Of a DNA stretch of 64,000 bases, positions 56,262 through 64,000 are shown piece after piece. The stretch is from Luteimicrobium subarcticum (GTDB lineage Bacteria; Actinomycetota; Actinomycetes; Actinomycetales; Cellulomonadaceae). The stretch lies in assembly GCF_002798015.1 (NCBI RefSeq), contig NZ_PGTZ01000007.1, positions 514,222 to 578,221 of the forward strand, read 5' to 3'. The notes beneath the pieces are model-generated. The model worked only from the letters and a program-made list of their open reading frames with translations, was not told the DNA's origin and did no database searches. Made by a program: the position numbers and the translations under genes. Every line of letters begins with the position of its first letter. Positions within the stretch are counted from its first letter, which is position 1.

Positions 56262-57704
56262 ATGCTGCCGCTCGTCCCCCTGCCGCTCGACGTCGTCGCC
56301 GGCGACGGACGCCTCACGCTCGACGCAGCCGTCGTCGTCGGTGACCACGCCGCCACCGTCGCCCGCGTGCTCGGCCTGCCCGTCGGGGCGGCGGCCGAGG
56401 GCACTGCGAGCGGGTCGGCGACCGTCGTCCGTACGGCGCTCGACGCGTCGGCCGGTCCGGCCGGCTCCACCTCGGCCGAGCGGCACTCCGTCGAGGTCGC
56501 GGCGGACGGGGTCGTGCTGCGCGGTGCGACCGAGGAGGCGCTGTTCCGCGCGGCGACGACGCTCGCTCAGGTCGTCGAGGTGGGCGCGGACGGCATCCCG
56601 TCCGTCCCCGTCGTGACGGTGCACGACGCCCCGCGGTACGGCTGGCGCGGCCTGACGGTCGACGTCGCCCGCCACTTCTTCGAGCCGGACGTGCTGGTCC
56701 GCGTGGTCGACCTCATGGCGCGCTACAAGCTGTCGGTGCTGCACCTGCACCTCACGGACGACCAGGGCTGGCGTCTCGAGCTCCCGTCGCGCCCCCTGCT
56801 CACCGAGCGGTCCGGCAAGGGCGAGGTGGGTGACGGCCCGGGTGGGTTCTACACGGCGGACGAGTTCGGCCGCCTCCAGGAGTACGCGGCCGAGCGGTTC
56901 GTGCGGGTCGTCCCCGAGCTCGACATGCCGGGCCACACCAACGCGGCGACGCACGCCTACGGCGAGCTCGTGCCCGGTGGCGAGCCGACCGACCGGTACG
57001 CGGGCATCGAGGTCGGCTTCTCGAAGCTCACGCTCGACGTGCCGGGCACGGAGCCCTTCCTGCGCGACATCTTCGGCGACGTCGCACGGCTCACGCTCGG
57101 CGAGTACGTCCACATCGGGGGCGACGAGGTCCTCACCATGGGCGCGGACGAGTACCGGCGGATCGTGCACCTCGTGCACGAGATCGTGACGTCGCACGGC
57201 AAGAAGGTCGTCGGCTGGCAGGAGATCGCCCAGGCCGAGCCCCCCGCCGGGACGGTCCTGCAGTACTGGGACACGCGCGCGGACCTCGACGACGTCCGCC
57301 GGGCGTCGGCCGCGGGGTCGCGCGTGCTCATGTCGCCGGCGACGAACGTCTACCTCGACATGCGGTACGACGCCGACGACACGACCGGCCAGACGTGGGG
57401 CGACTCGATGCCTCCGGTCGAGCTGCGCGACTCCTACGAGTGGGACCCGGAGACGTCGCTCGGCGGCCTGCCCGCGGGAACGGTCGAGGGTGTCGAGGCG
57501 GCGCTGTGGACCGAGTACGTCGACGGTGCGGACCAGCTGTTCTTCCGTCTGCTGCCCCGCCTGGCGGCGTCCGCGGAGGTCGCGTGGACCGCGCAGGAGC
57601 AGCGCGAGTGGGACGGCTTCCGGGTGCGGGTGGCGGGCGAGTCGACGGCCTGGCGCGCGCGCGGGCTGGCGTTCCACGCGAGCCCGCAGGTCGACTGGGC
57701 CTGA
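56262..57704 (+). CDS. GH20 beta-N-acetylhexosaminidase
   Basis: A 480-residue enzyme removing terminal GlcNAc from chitooligosaccharides. GH20 N-terminal domain 1-123; catalytic barrel from PRYGWRGLTVDVARHFF with HLHLTDDQGWRLEL, VVPELDMPGHTNAA, the catalytic pair D288-E289 in YVHIGGDEVL (Asp polarises the acetamido group, Glu is the acid), KKVVGWQEI and LQYWDTRADL. No signal peptide, so it acts in the cytoplasm on imported chitobiose or longer products made by the two secreted chitinases in the window. ATG with GGAGGAAGC upstream. Confidence 0.94.
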   Translation: MLPLVPLPLDVVAGDGRLTLDAAVVVGDHAATVARVLGLPVGAAAEGTASGSATVVRTALDASAGPAGSTSAERHSVEVAADGVVLRGATEEALFRAATTLAQVVEVGADGIPSVPVVTVHDAPRYGWRGLTVDVARHFFEPDVLVRVVDLMARYKLSVLHLHLTDDQGWRLELPSRPLLTERSGKGEVGDGPGGFYTADEFGRLQEYAAERFVRVVPELDMPGHTNAATHAYGELVPGGEPTDRYAGIEVGFSKLTLDVPGTEPFLRDIFGDVARLTLGEYVHIGGDEVLTMGADEYRRIVHLVHEIVTSHGKKVVGWQEIAQAEPPAGTVLQYWDTRADLDDVRRASAAGSRVLMSPATNVYLDMRYDADDTTGQTWGDSMPPVELRDSYEWDPETSLGGLPAGTVEGVEAALWTEYVDGADQLFFRLLPRLAASAEVAWTAQEQREWDGFRVRVAGESTAWRARGLAFHASPQVDWA

Positions 57705-57708
57705 CGCG

Positions 57709-59589
57709 TCAGATCCAGCTCGGCAGCCACATGTGCGCGTGCCAGTAGTCGTACGAGATCGGCATGGCCGACCAGATCGGGTAGAAGAACGCGGCGACGC
57801 CCACGACGGCGGCGACGAACACCGCGATCCCGATCTTGACGCGTCTCGACGCGACCCGGTCGCCCGCGGTCTCCTCGACCAGGAGGGCGATGACGTACGC
57901 GACGGCCATCATGACCCAGGGGGTGAACACGATCGAGTAGAACGTGAAGATCGTCCGGTGCATGTACGCGAACCAGGGCAGCCAGCCCGCGACGATGCCC
58001 GCGAGCACCGCCGTGGCCCGCCAGTCGCGCGCGATGAACAGCCACACGAGGGCGATCGCGGCGGCGAGCGCACCCGCCCACCACAGCAGCGGGTTGCCGA
58101 GCGACGTGATCGCCTCGGAGCACGACGACGCGCTGCAGCCGCCCGTGCCGCCCGGGACCGTCTGGTAGTAGAACGACGTGGGCCGCCACTGCAGCATCCA
58201 GCCGACAGGGTTCGCCTGGTAGGGGTGCGGCGCGTCGAGACCGTTGTGGAACTGCCACATCTGCGTGTGGTACTGCCAGAAGGAGCGCAGGCTGTCCGGC
58301 AGCCAGGACACGCCCTGGCCGGGGTTCTGCTCGGCCCACTGGCGCATGTACGAGTGGGGGTTGCGGAACCAGCCCCACCACGTGGCCAGGTAGGCGACCA
58401 GCGCGGTCGGGAGCATGATCAGCGCCGCGGGGATCCCGTCGACGAGGATCGCGTCCTCCCACCACCGCTTCACGCCGATCGAGCGGCGCGCGGTCGCGTC
58501 CCATGCCACCGACAGGAGGCCGAACACCGCGATGAAGTAGATGCCCGACCACTTGGTGCCGCACATCAGGCCGAGCGACACCGCCGCGAAGAAGCGGTAC
58601 CACCGCCACCCGAGCCGTGGTCCGTACTTCCCGATCTCGCCGCCGGCGTCGATGATCGCCGCAGCTCTGGCCGCGAGCCGTCGGCGTGCCTGCTCGCGGT
58701 CGAGCACGATGAAGCAGAACGCGACGAGCCCCCAGAACATCACGAAGTTGTCGAGGAGCGACGTGCGCGAGTGCGCGATGGCCTCGCCGTCGACCGCCAT
58801 GAAGAGGCCCGCCAGGACGCCGATCGCGGTCGACCCGAACAGGCGCCGCGAGACCCGGATCACCAGGTACACCGCGATGATGCCGACGACCGCGGTGCTG
58901 ATGCGCCACGCCCAGATGTTCTCCGCGCCGCCCAGCCGCATGCCCAGCGCGATCATCCACTTGCCGAGCGGCGGATGGACGACGTAGTCCGGCTCCTGGA
59001 GGTAGGTGTCCATGTTCCCGGAGATGAAGCCGGGGTCGGGGTTGTCGGGCCAGCGCGCCTCGAAGCCGGACCGTAGCAGCGAGTACGCGTACTTGACGTA
59101 GTACGTCTCGTCGAAGATCAGGGCACGCGGCTGGCCGAGGTGCCACAGGCGCAGGGCGGCGGCGAGCAGCGTGACCACCGCCGTGCCGATCCAGCCCCAC
59201 ATGCGCGCCCGCGGGGCGGTGTCGAGACCGAGGCGTCGGGCGCCGAACAGCTTGAGGAGCAGGACGTCCTCGGTGGAGCGCTTCTCCGCGTCGTCGGCGG
59301 CGGGGTCGCCCCGGTCGTCCGGCTCACCAGGCGTCGCACCGTCTCCCGGCCCGTCGCTGCCGTCCCCGGCCCCGTCGCCCGGCCCGTCGCTGCCGTCGCC
59401 GGACGCGTCGCCCGGCCCGTCGCCGCCGTCAGCCGGCGCGTCGTCACCGGCGTCGCGCTCCGGCACCGCGGGGCGCGTGGTCTCGGCGGGCGCGCTCGGC
59501 GCGCCCTCGGCAGGGGTGGGCGCGGACGGCTCGGCAGGAGCGACTGCCGGCTCGTCGTCCTCGACGCGGGTAGCGGACACGCCCGACAT
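57709..59589 (-). CDS. polyprenyl-phosphate-mannose-protein mannosyltransferase (GT39)
   Basis: A 626-residue polytopic enzyme that O-mannosylates exported proteins as they cross the membrane. An acidic Gly/Asp repeat N terminus (DGPGDGAGDGSDGPGDGA region, about 45-105) precedes about 10-12 membrane segments. The GT39 loop-1 DE motif is present in LIFDETYYVKYAYSLL, followed by PDYVVHPPLGKWMIALGM and SRTSLLDNFVMFWG, then MLQWRPTSFYYQT and the C-terminal YFYPIWSAMPISYDYW-like end. ATG at 59589 lies 25 bases from the divergent rsmI. The Thr/Pro-rich stalks of the surface proteins in this window are plausible substrates, by inference. Confidence 0.92.
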   Translation of the reverse strand: MSGVSATRVEDDEPAVAPAEPSAPTPAEGAPSAPAETTRPAVPERDAGDDAPADGGDGPGDASGDGSDGPGDGAGDGSDGPGDGATPGEPDDRGDPAADDAEKRSTEDVLLLKLFGARRLGLDTAPRARMWGWIGTAVVTLLAAALRLWHLGQPRALIFDETYYVKYAYSLLRSGFEARWPDNPDPGFISGNMDTYLQEPDYVVHPPLGKWMIALGMRLGGAENIWAWRISTAVVGIIAVYLVIRVSRRLFGSTAIGVLAGLFMAVDGEAIAHSRTSLLDNFVMFWGLVAFCFIVLDREQARRRLAARAAAIIDAGGEIGKYGPRLGWRWYRFFAAVSLGLMCGTKWSGIYFIAVFGLLSVAWDATARRSIGVKRWWEDAILVDGIPAALIMLPTALVAYLATWWGWFRNPHSYMRQWAEQNPGQGVSWLPDSLRSFWQYHTQMWQFHNGLDAPHPYQANPVGWMLQWRPTSFYYQTVPGGTGGCSASSCSEAITSLGNPLLWWAGALAAAIALVWLFIARDWRATAVLAGIVAGWLPWFAYMHRTIFTFYSIVFTPWVMMAVAYVIALLVEETAGDRVASRRVKIGIAVFVAAVVGVAAFFYPIWSAMPISYDYWHAHMWLPSWI

Positions 59590-59614
59590 GGTACGGCGTG
59601 CGACAGTGAGCACC

Positions 59615-60589
59615 ATGTCCCGACCGCACTCCGACACGCCGTCCGTCTCGCCCGAAACGTCCGACACGTCGGCGACCGCCCCGAGCGACGGCCCGGCGAG
59701 CGACCGCCCGGCCCAGCCGGTCAGCACCCCGGAGCGCGGTTCGCTCGTCCTCGCCGCCACGCCCATCGGCAACACCGAGGACGCGTCCCCGCGGCTGCGA
59801 CGCCTGCTCGCGGACGCCGACGTCGTCGCCGCCGAGGACACCCGACGGCTCCTCGGGCTCGCGCAGCGCCTCGGTCTGCGCGTCGGCGGACGGATCGTCA
59901 GCTATCACGAGCACAACGAGGCCGACCGCGCGGACGACCTGCTCGACGTCGTCGAGGGCGGCGGGACCGTGCTGGTCGTGACCGACGCGGGCATGCCGTC
60001 CGTCTCGGACCCCGGGTACCGCGTCGTCGTGCGGGCGGTCGAGCGCGGCCTGCGCGTCACCACTGCGCCCGGCCCGAGCGCGGTCCTCGCCGCCCTCGCG
60101 GTGTCCGGCATCCCGACCGACCGCTTCGCGTTCGAGGGCTTCCTGCCGCGCAAGGCGGGGGACCGGGCCCGGGCGCTCGCCGAGGTCACGGCCGACCGGC
60201 GCACGCTCGTGTACTTCGAGGCGCCGCACCGCATCGCCGACGTCCTGGCCGCCATGGCCGACGCGTTCGGCGCCGACCGGCAGGCCGCCGTGTGCCGCGA
60301 GCTCACCAAGACCTACGAGGAGGTGCTGCGCGGACCGCTCGCCGAGCTCGCCGAGCGCGCCGCGGCCGAGCCGCTGCGCGGCGAGATCTGCGTGGTCGTG
60401 GCCGGGGCGCCGCGGGGCGGTGGCGCGACCGTGGACGACCTCGTGCCCGAGGTGCTGGACCGGGTCGCGGGCGGCGAGCGCCTCAAGGACGCCGTCGGCG
60501 CAGTCGTCGACGCGGCGCAAGCACGCGGCAGCACCGTCCCCAAGCGCGACCTCTACGCTGCGGCGCTCGCGGCGCGCGGGAAGGCCTGA
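59615..60589 (+). CDS. rsmI: 16S rRNA (cytidine1402-2'-O)-methyltransferase
   Basis: A 324-residue SAM-dependent tetrapyrrole-methylase-fold enzyme that modifies C1402 in the ribosomal P site. Seen: LVLAATPIGNTEDASPRLRR, VVAAEDTRRLLGLAQRLGL, YHEHNEADRADDLLD, TDAGMPSVSDPGYRVV, PGPSAVLAALAVSG and FEGFLPRKAGDRARAL. A Ser/Thr-rich 40-residue N terminus precedes the domain. The adjacent divergent protein mannosyltransferase gene is the common actinobacterial arrangement. Confidence 0.96.
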   Translation: MSRPHSDTPSVSPETSDTSATAPSDGPASDRPAQPVSTPERGSLVLAATPIGNTEDASPRLRRLLADADVVAAEDTRRLLGLAQRLGLRVGGRIVSYHEHNEADRADDLLDVVEGGGTVLVVTDAGMPSVSDPGYRVVVRAVERGLRVTTAPGPSAVLAALAVSGIPTDRFAFEGFLPRKAGDRARALAEVTADRRTLVYFEAPHRIADVLAAMADAFGADRQAAVCRELTKTYEEVLRGPLAELAERAAAEPLRGEICVVVAGAPRGGGATVDDLVPEVLDRVAGGERLKDAVGAVVDAAQARGSTVPKRDLYAAALAARGKA

Positions 60590-60599
60590 GCGGGCCGGA

Positions 60600-61169
60600 T
60601 CAGTCGTCGGACCGGACCAGGGCGACGCCGTGCGCGGCGAGCTCGGAACGTGCCGCCGCGCCGAGCTCCGCCGAGACGGGGGCAGTGAGATCGGTCAGGA
60701 CGCGCGTCGCGAGGCCGAGGCGCTGCGCGTCGAGTGCGGTCGCGCGCACGCAGTGCGACTCGGCGAGGCCCACCACGTCGACCGCGTCCACCCCCGCCTC
60801 CTGCAGGAGGTCCGCGAGCGGGTGGCCCGCGTCGTCCGTGCCCTCGAAGCCTGAGTACGCGGCCGCGTGCTGCCCCTTCCGGACGCTCACGTCCGGGGCG
60901 AGGTCCGCGAGCGCCGGGTGCAGGTCGGCGTTCGGGGTGCCGGCGAGCCCGTGGGGCGGCCAGGAGTCGACGAAGTCCGGGTGGTCGGAGAAGTGGTCGC
61001 CGGGGTCGACGTGCCAGTCCTGCGTGGTGGCGACCAGCGCGTACCGGTCGCGGTGGGCGGCGGCGTACGCGGCGACCGCGTCGGCGACCGCGTTCCCGCC
61101 GGCCACGGGCAGCTCGCCGCCCTCGCAGAAGGTCGGCTGGACGTCCACGACGATCAGGGCCCGGGTCAT
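60600..61169 (-). CDS. pncA: nicotinamidase-like isochorismatase-family hydrolase
   Basis: A 189-residue cysteine hydrolase probably turning nicotinamide into nicotinate for NAD salvage. Catalytic triad D9 (VVDVQ), K98 (VRKGQ) and C140 (ESHCV). The metal-binding DWHVDPGDHF (D51, H53) is characteristic of nicotinamidases within the superfamily. SWPPHGLAGTPNADLHPAL is also typical. ATG at 61169. Convergent with rsmI by 10 bases. Confidence 0.9.
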   Translation of the reverse strand: MTRALIVVDVQPTFCEGGELPVAGGNAVADAVAAYAAAHRDRYALVATTQDWHVDPGDHFSDHPDFVDSWPPHGLAGTPNADLHPALADLAPDVSVRKGQHAAAYSGFEGTDDAGHPLADLLQEAGVDAVDVVGLAESHCVRATALDAQRLGLATRVLTDLTAPVSAELGAAARSELAAHGVALVRSDD

Positions 61170-61278
61170 GCTGCGAGCCTACGTCGCGCCGTCCGTCCGC
61201 AGGGCGCACCGGGCGCCGCGCTCGTAGGCTGGCGGGACCGTGGCGACGTTGCCGCGGCGGGCCACCGGGGAGGTCGTC

Positions 61279-61713
61279 ATGCAGGACGCCGTGGAACGAA
61301 CCGACGTGAGCAGCGCACCGCCTGTCGCCTCCGCCGTCGCTGCGGCCCGGCTCGCGCGGACGGTGCACCGGGTCGACACGCTGCTCGACGACCGGTTCCG
61401 GATGGTGACGCACGGCGGGCTCACCCGGCGGCACTGGCAGCTCCTGACCGTCCTGGTCGACGGGGTGAGCGACGCCGAGACCACCACGGGTGTGCTGCGC
61501 GGGTACGAGCCTGAGCTGGCCGACCTGGTGCGGCGCGGCTGGGTCGTGGAGGACGCCGGGCTGCGCGTGACCGTCGAGGGGTCGGCGCGCTACCAGGAGG
61601 CGATCGACGAGGTCGTCGCGTCACGGGAGGCGGCGGTCGACGGGATCGGCGCCGACGAGCTCGCGGTCGCCGTGGACGTCCTGCGAAGGATCGCGGCCAA
61701 CCTCGAGAAGTAG
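61279..61713 (+). CDS. winged-helix (MarR-like) protein of unknown role
   Basis: A 144-residue protein containing AAARLARTVHRVDTLLDDRF, LTRRHWQLLTVLVDGVSDAE, LADLVRRGWVVEDAGLRVTV and EGSARYQEAIDEVVASREAA. The helix-helix-wing pattern resembles MarR, but the recognition helix is not conserved enough to be certain. ATG at 61279 has GGGGAGG 6 bases upstream; a GTG at 61240 would add 13 residues. It lies just before the aminotransferase gene. Confidence 0.6.
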   Translation: MQDAVERTDVSSAPPVASAVAAARLARTVHRVDTLLDDRFRMVTHGGLTRRHWQLLTVLVDGVSDAETTTGVLRGYEPELADLVRRGWVVEDAGLRVTVEGSARYQEAIDEVVASREAAVDGIGADELAVAVDVLRRIAANLEK

Positions 61714-61739
61714 CCCGCGGGCGCCGCTACGCTGCGAGG

Positions 61740-62933
61740 ATGCCTCGCGAGATGGAGTTCCGGCGCATCCCCGGACTGCCCCCGTACGTGTTCACGATCA
61801 TCGACGCGCTGAAGATCGAGGCAGGCCGCGCAGGGCGCGACGTCGTGGACCTCGGCTTCGGCAACCCGGACCTGCCCAGCCCGGAGATCGCCGTCGAGAA
61901 GCTCGCCGAGGCGGCGCACAACTCCCGCAACCACCGGTACTCGGCGTCCCGCGGCATCCCCAAGCTCCGGGAGGCCGTCGCGGGCCTGTACGCCCGGCGG
62001 TTCGGCGTGACCCTCGACCCCGAGACCGAGATCATCTCGACGATCGGCGCGAAGGAGGGGTTCAGCCACCTCATGTGGGTGCTGCTCCAGCCGGGCGACG
62101 CCGCGATCGTCCCGACGCCCTCGTACCCGATCCACATCTGGGGCCCGTACTTCGCGGGCGCGGACGCACGACAGGTCGACATCGGCGACGGCACCGACGC
62201 CGCCGGGTACATCGACCGCGTCATGGAGGCGTGGGAGTACGGCTGGCCCAAGCCGCGCGTCGTCGTCCTGTCGTTCCCGCACAACCCCACGACGACGATC
62301 GCGACCAAGGACGACCTGCAGCGGCTCGTCGACTGGGCGCGCGAGCGCGACGTCGTCCTGGTGCACGACCTCGCGTACGCCGACATGACGTTCGACGGGT
62401 TCCGTCCGCCGTCGATCATGGAGTGCGAGGGGGCCAAGGAGGTCGCCGTCGAGCTGTACTCGATGACGAAGTCGTACTCGATGGCCGGCTGGCGGGTCGC
62501 GTTCCTCGTGGGGCGCCCCGACGTCGTGGGCGCGCTCGCCAAGCTCAAGTCGTACCTCGACTACGGGACGTTCCAGCCGATCCAGATCGCCGCGACCGTC
62601 ACCCTCAACGAGGCCGTGGACTTCCCGGTCGAGGTGTCGTCCGTCTACGAGTCGCGCCGCGACGCCCTGTACGACGGGCTGCAGCGCATCGGGTGGGACA
62701 TCCACAAGCCCGCCGGGACCATGTTCGCGTGGGCGCGCATCCCCGAGCCGTACCGCGACATGGGATCGATCGAGTTCGCGACGCACGTCGTCGAGCGCTG
62801 CGACGTCGCCGTGTCGCCCGGGGTGGGGTTCGGGCCCGGGGGCGACGGGTTCGTGCGGTTCGCGCTCATCGAGAACGAGCAGCGCATCGCGCAGGCCGTC
62901 CGCGGGCTCAAGCGCGGGCTCGAGCGGCTCTAG
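61740..62933 (+). CDS. alaC: class I/II aminotransferase, AlaC-like (alanine-pyruvate type)
   Basis: A 397-residue PLP enzyme. Seen: RIPGLPPYVFTIIDALKIEA, VVDLGFGNPDLPSPEIAVEK, NHRYSASRGIPKLREAVAG, SFPHNPTTTIATKDD, HDLAYADMTFDGF and the PLP lysine in YSMTKSYSMAGWRVAF, all as in glutamate-pyruvate aminotransferases AlaC/AlaA. It should make alanine from pyruvate and glutamate. TACGCT about 7 bases before the ATG suggests leaderless translation. Gene symbol assigned by resemblance only. Confidence 0.87.
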   Translation: MPREMEFRRIPGLPPYVFTIIDALKIEAGRAGRDVVDLGFGNPDLPSPEIAVEKLAEAAHNSRNHRYSASRGIPKLREAVAGLYARRFGVTLDPETEIISTIGAKEGFSHLMWVLLQPGDAAIVPTPSYPIHIWGPYFAGADARQVDIGDGTDAAGYIDRVMEAWEYGWPKPRVVVLSFPHNPTTTIATKDDLQRLVDWARERDVVLVHDLAYADMTFDGFRPPSIMECEGAKEVAVELYSMTKSYSMAGWRVAFLVGRPDVVGALAKLKSYLDYGTFQPIQIAATVTLNEAVDFPVEVSSVYESRRDALYDGLQRIGWDIHKPAGTMFAWARIPEPYRDMGSIEFATHVVERCDVAVSPGVGFGPGGDGFVRFALIENEQRIAQAVRGLKRGLERL

Positions 62934-62966
62934 GACCTGCGGGCGCCCGGGCGCGGTCGGGTCGCG

Positions 62967-63221
62967 GGTCAGCCACGACCATGCCGGGTCAGCCACGACC
63001 TGCGCCGATCAGCGACGACCGGCGGGAGCCCGCTGGTCGTCGGTGCCCGACAGCGAGGGGTGGCGGTATCGGCCCGCAACACTCCCGCGACGCAGCGTGT
63101 CGCGCCGCCGGCGAGCCCGGGACACACCGGCCGCTGCCGGCCCGCGGGTCGTGGCTGACCCGGCATGGTCGTGGCTGACCGTGAGCCGGTCGTGGCTGAC
63201 TACCGCGGGTCGTGGCTGACG
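62967..63221. repeat. cluster of seven 14-bp REP-like repeats in inverted blocks
   Basis: GGTCAGCCACGACC lies at 62967-62980 and 62987-63000, with a variant at 63007-63020 (period 20). The reverse complement lies at 63147-63160, 63167-63180, 63188-63201 and 63208-63221 (period 20-21). The first two copies with their spacer form an exact 34-bp inverted repeat with 63147-63180. The 385-base gap between genes holds this array and no supportable ORF. It resembles a bacterial interspersed mosaic/REP cluster. Confidence 0.85.
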
Positions 63222-63318
63222 GGAAGCCGCGGCGCAGAGCCCGACGTTCCGCCGCGTGGCCGTCCACAGGACCGGCGAGTTGTCGCGGTCGCGGGCCAGC
63301 GCGTGGCATCCCTGGACC

Positions 63319-64000
63319 ATGACTCCGCAACCACCCGTCCCGCCCGTCCCACCCGCCCCGCCTGTCCCGAGCGTCCCCCGGTACCGGTCCGTCGGCGGAG
63401 ACACAGGCAGCGTCCTGACGCGCCTGCAGCAGCACCGTGTGCTGCGGCTCGGCTCCCTCGTGTCGGACGCCTCCGGTCTCGCAGCTCTGCGCGCGCTCGT
63501 CCGGACCGGCCAGGTCGACAGGGTCGGCCACGGGACGTACGCCATGCCCGGCACCCCGGACGAGCTCGTGCTCGCCGCCCGCTTCCGCGGGCTGGTGACG
63601 TGCGCGAGCGCGGTGCGGCTCCATCGCCTCGCGACCCACGGACCACCCGACCACGAATCACCCGAGAGGGTTCACCTCGCCGTCGCGGGCGGGAGCAGCG
63701 GTGGCTCCCACCCTGCGAGGGATCGGGCACGGGTCCGTCTGTACCGCGGTGAACCGGTCGAGGTCTCGTCCGTGCACGTGCCCGGCCCGGTCGTCCCGGT
63801 CGCCGTGGCGCTCGTGACGTGCGCGGTCCGGGACTCGGCGGTGGTGTCGGTCGACAGCGCGGTGCAGCGCGGCTTCGTCACGGTCGAGGAGGTGGCAGCC
63901 CGCGTCGCCCCGCACGCGGCGGCGCGAGCGGCAGTCGTCCTCGGGCTCGTCGACGGCCGGTCGGAGTCGGTCATCGAGACCCTGGCGCGGCTCGCGCTCG
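63319..64000 (+). CDS. AbiEi-antitoxin-like/DUF559 endonuclease-domain protein, 3' end outside window
   Basis: 227 codons from ATG at 63319 to the window edge. A Pro/Val-rich start (PQPPVPPVPPAPPVPSVP) is followed by an AbiEi-type winged helix (VLTRLQQHRVLRLGSLVSDA, VRTGQVDRVGHGTYAMPG). Then come TCASAVRLHRLATHGPPDH and VSVDSAVQRGFVTVEEVAAR. DGRSESVIETLARLAL opens the C-terminal DUF559/MTES_1575-like nuclease domain, which is cut off. Such proteins are frequent in micrococcal genomes and of unproved function. Confidence 0.75.
   Translation, partial: MTPQPPVPPVPPAPPVPSVPRYRSVGGDTGSVLTRLQQHRVLRLGSLVSDASGLAALRALVRTGQVDRVGHGTYAMPGTPDELVLAARFRGLVTCASAVRLHRLATHGPPDHESPERVHLAVAGGSSGGSHPARDRARVRLYRGEPVEVSSVHVPGPVVPVAVALVTCAVRDSAVVSVDSAVQRGFVTVEEVAARVAPHAAARAAVVLGLVDGRSESVIETLARLAL

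Noticed and set aside
62967-63221. CRISPR array
   Set aside because: Units are 14 bp with 6-7 bp spacers, occur in both orientations and lack cas genes; this is a REP-like cluster.

Overview
The window is 64 kb of very GC-rich DNA, dense with codons ending in G or C. Many genes begin with GTG, and several have a TANNNT-type -10 box only about 7 bases before the start codon, which suggests leaderless mRNAs. This points to an actinobacterium. Two secreted GH18 chitinases, a GH20 hexosaminidase, a GH87-type alpha-1,3-glucanase, an IdeR regulator, a protein O-mannosyltransferase and an Rv0992c/Rv0995/Rv0996-like gene block fit a Cellulomonas-like or related micrococcal soil organism. Genus is an inference. 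No insertion sequence, CRISPR array or prophage was seen. Gene functions below come from reading the translations; no database search was run.

Layout. 1-2.7 kb: 5' part of a secreted GH87-like glucanase and a DUF2530 protein. 2.8-11.1 kb: polyprenyl sugar-phosphate transferase, NCS2 purine permease, manA, a MarR/MFS pair with a palindromic operator, serC, ideR. 11.3-13.4 kb: a c-di-AMP (ydaO-type) riboswitch before a secreted NlpC/P60 hydrolase, then a universal stress protein. 13.4-20 kb: arginine/ornithine genes (DDAH-type hydrolase, rocD), PadR regulator, an overlapping OsmC/unknown/SRPBCC operon, thyA-dfrA. 20.1-23.7 kb: two paralogous chitinases sharing an upstream element. 24-25.8 kb: two unrecognised membrane proteins, one frameshifted, then tRNA-Arg.

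25.8-39.4 kb: a two-component system and an unusual phosphate-transport (pst) operon in the order pstC-pstA-pstS-(951 aa PstS-like)-(682 aa PstS-like plus Ig domains)-pseudosortase-pstB, with a possible PHO box in front. This operon is the most unusual system in the window: three different extracellular binding-protein-fold proteins and a sortase-fold membrane protein that lacks the catalytic His, Cys and Arg, all placed between the permease genes and their ATPase.

39.4-45.5 kb: an unknown gene, a probable small RNA, and a 1549-residue helicase-like protein with a damaged Walker A motif and a Vsr/MTES_1575-like nuclease tail. 45.5-48.8 kb: DUF6114 and DUF6230 genes divergent from a TetR regulator with two operators. 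48.8-53.6 kb: mscL, a SAF protein, a Ruc-like zinc-ribbon chaperone gene preceded by CIRCE, 5-FTHF cyclo-ligase, a 20-codon leaderless ORF, rimJ-like acetyltransferase and a GlpR-like membrane protein; galU and glp, usually found inside this block, are not here. 53.6-64 kb: GlxA-type regulator, tRNA-Ala, a MITE-like palindrome, MOSC protein, GH20, protein O-mannosyltransferase, rsmI, nicotinamidase-like hydrolase, an AlaC-like aminotransferase, a cluster of seven 14-bp REP-like repeats, and the 5' part of an AbiEi/DUF559-type gene cut by the window edge.
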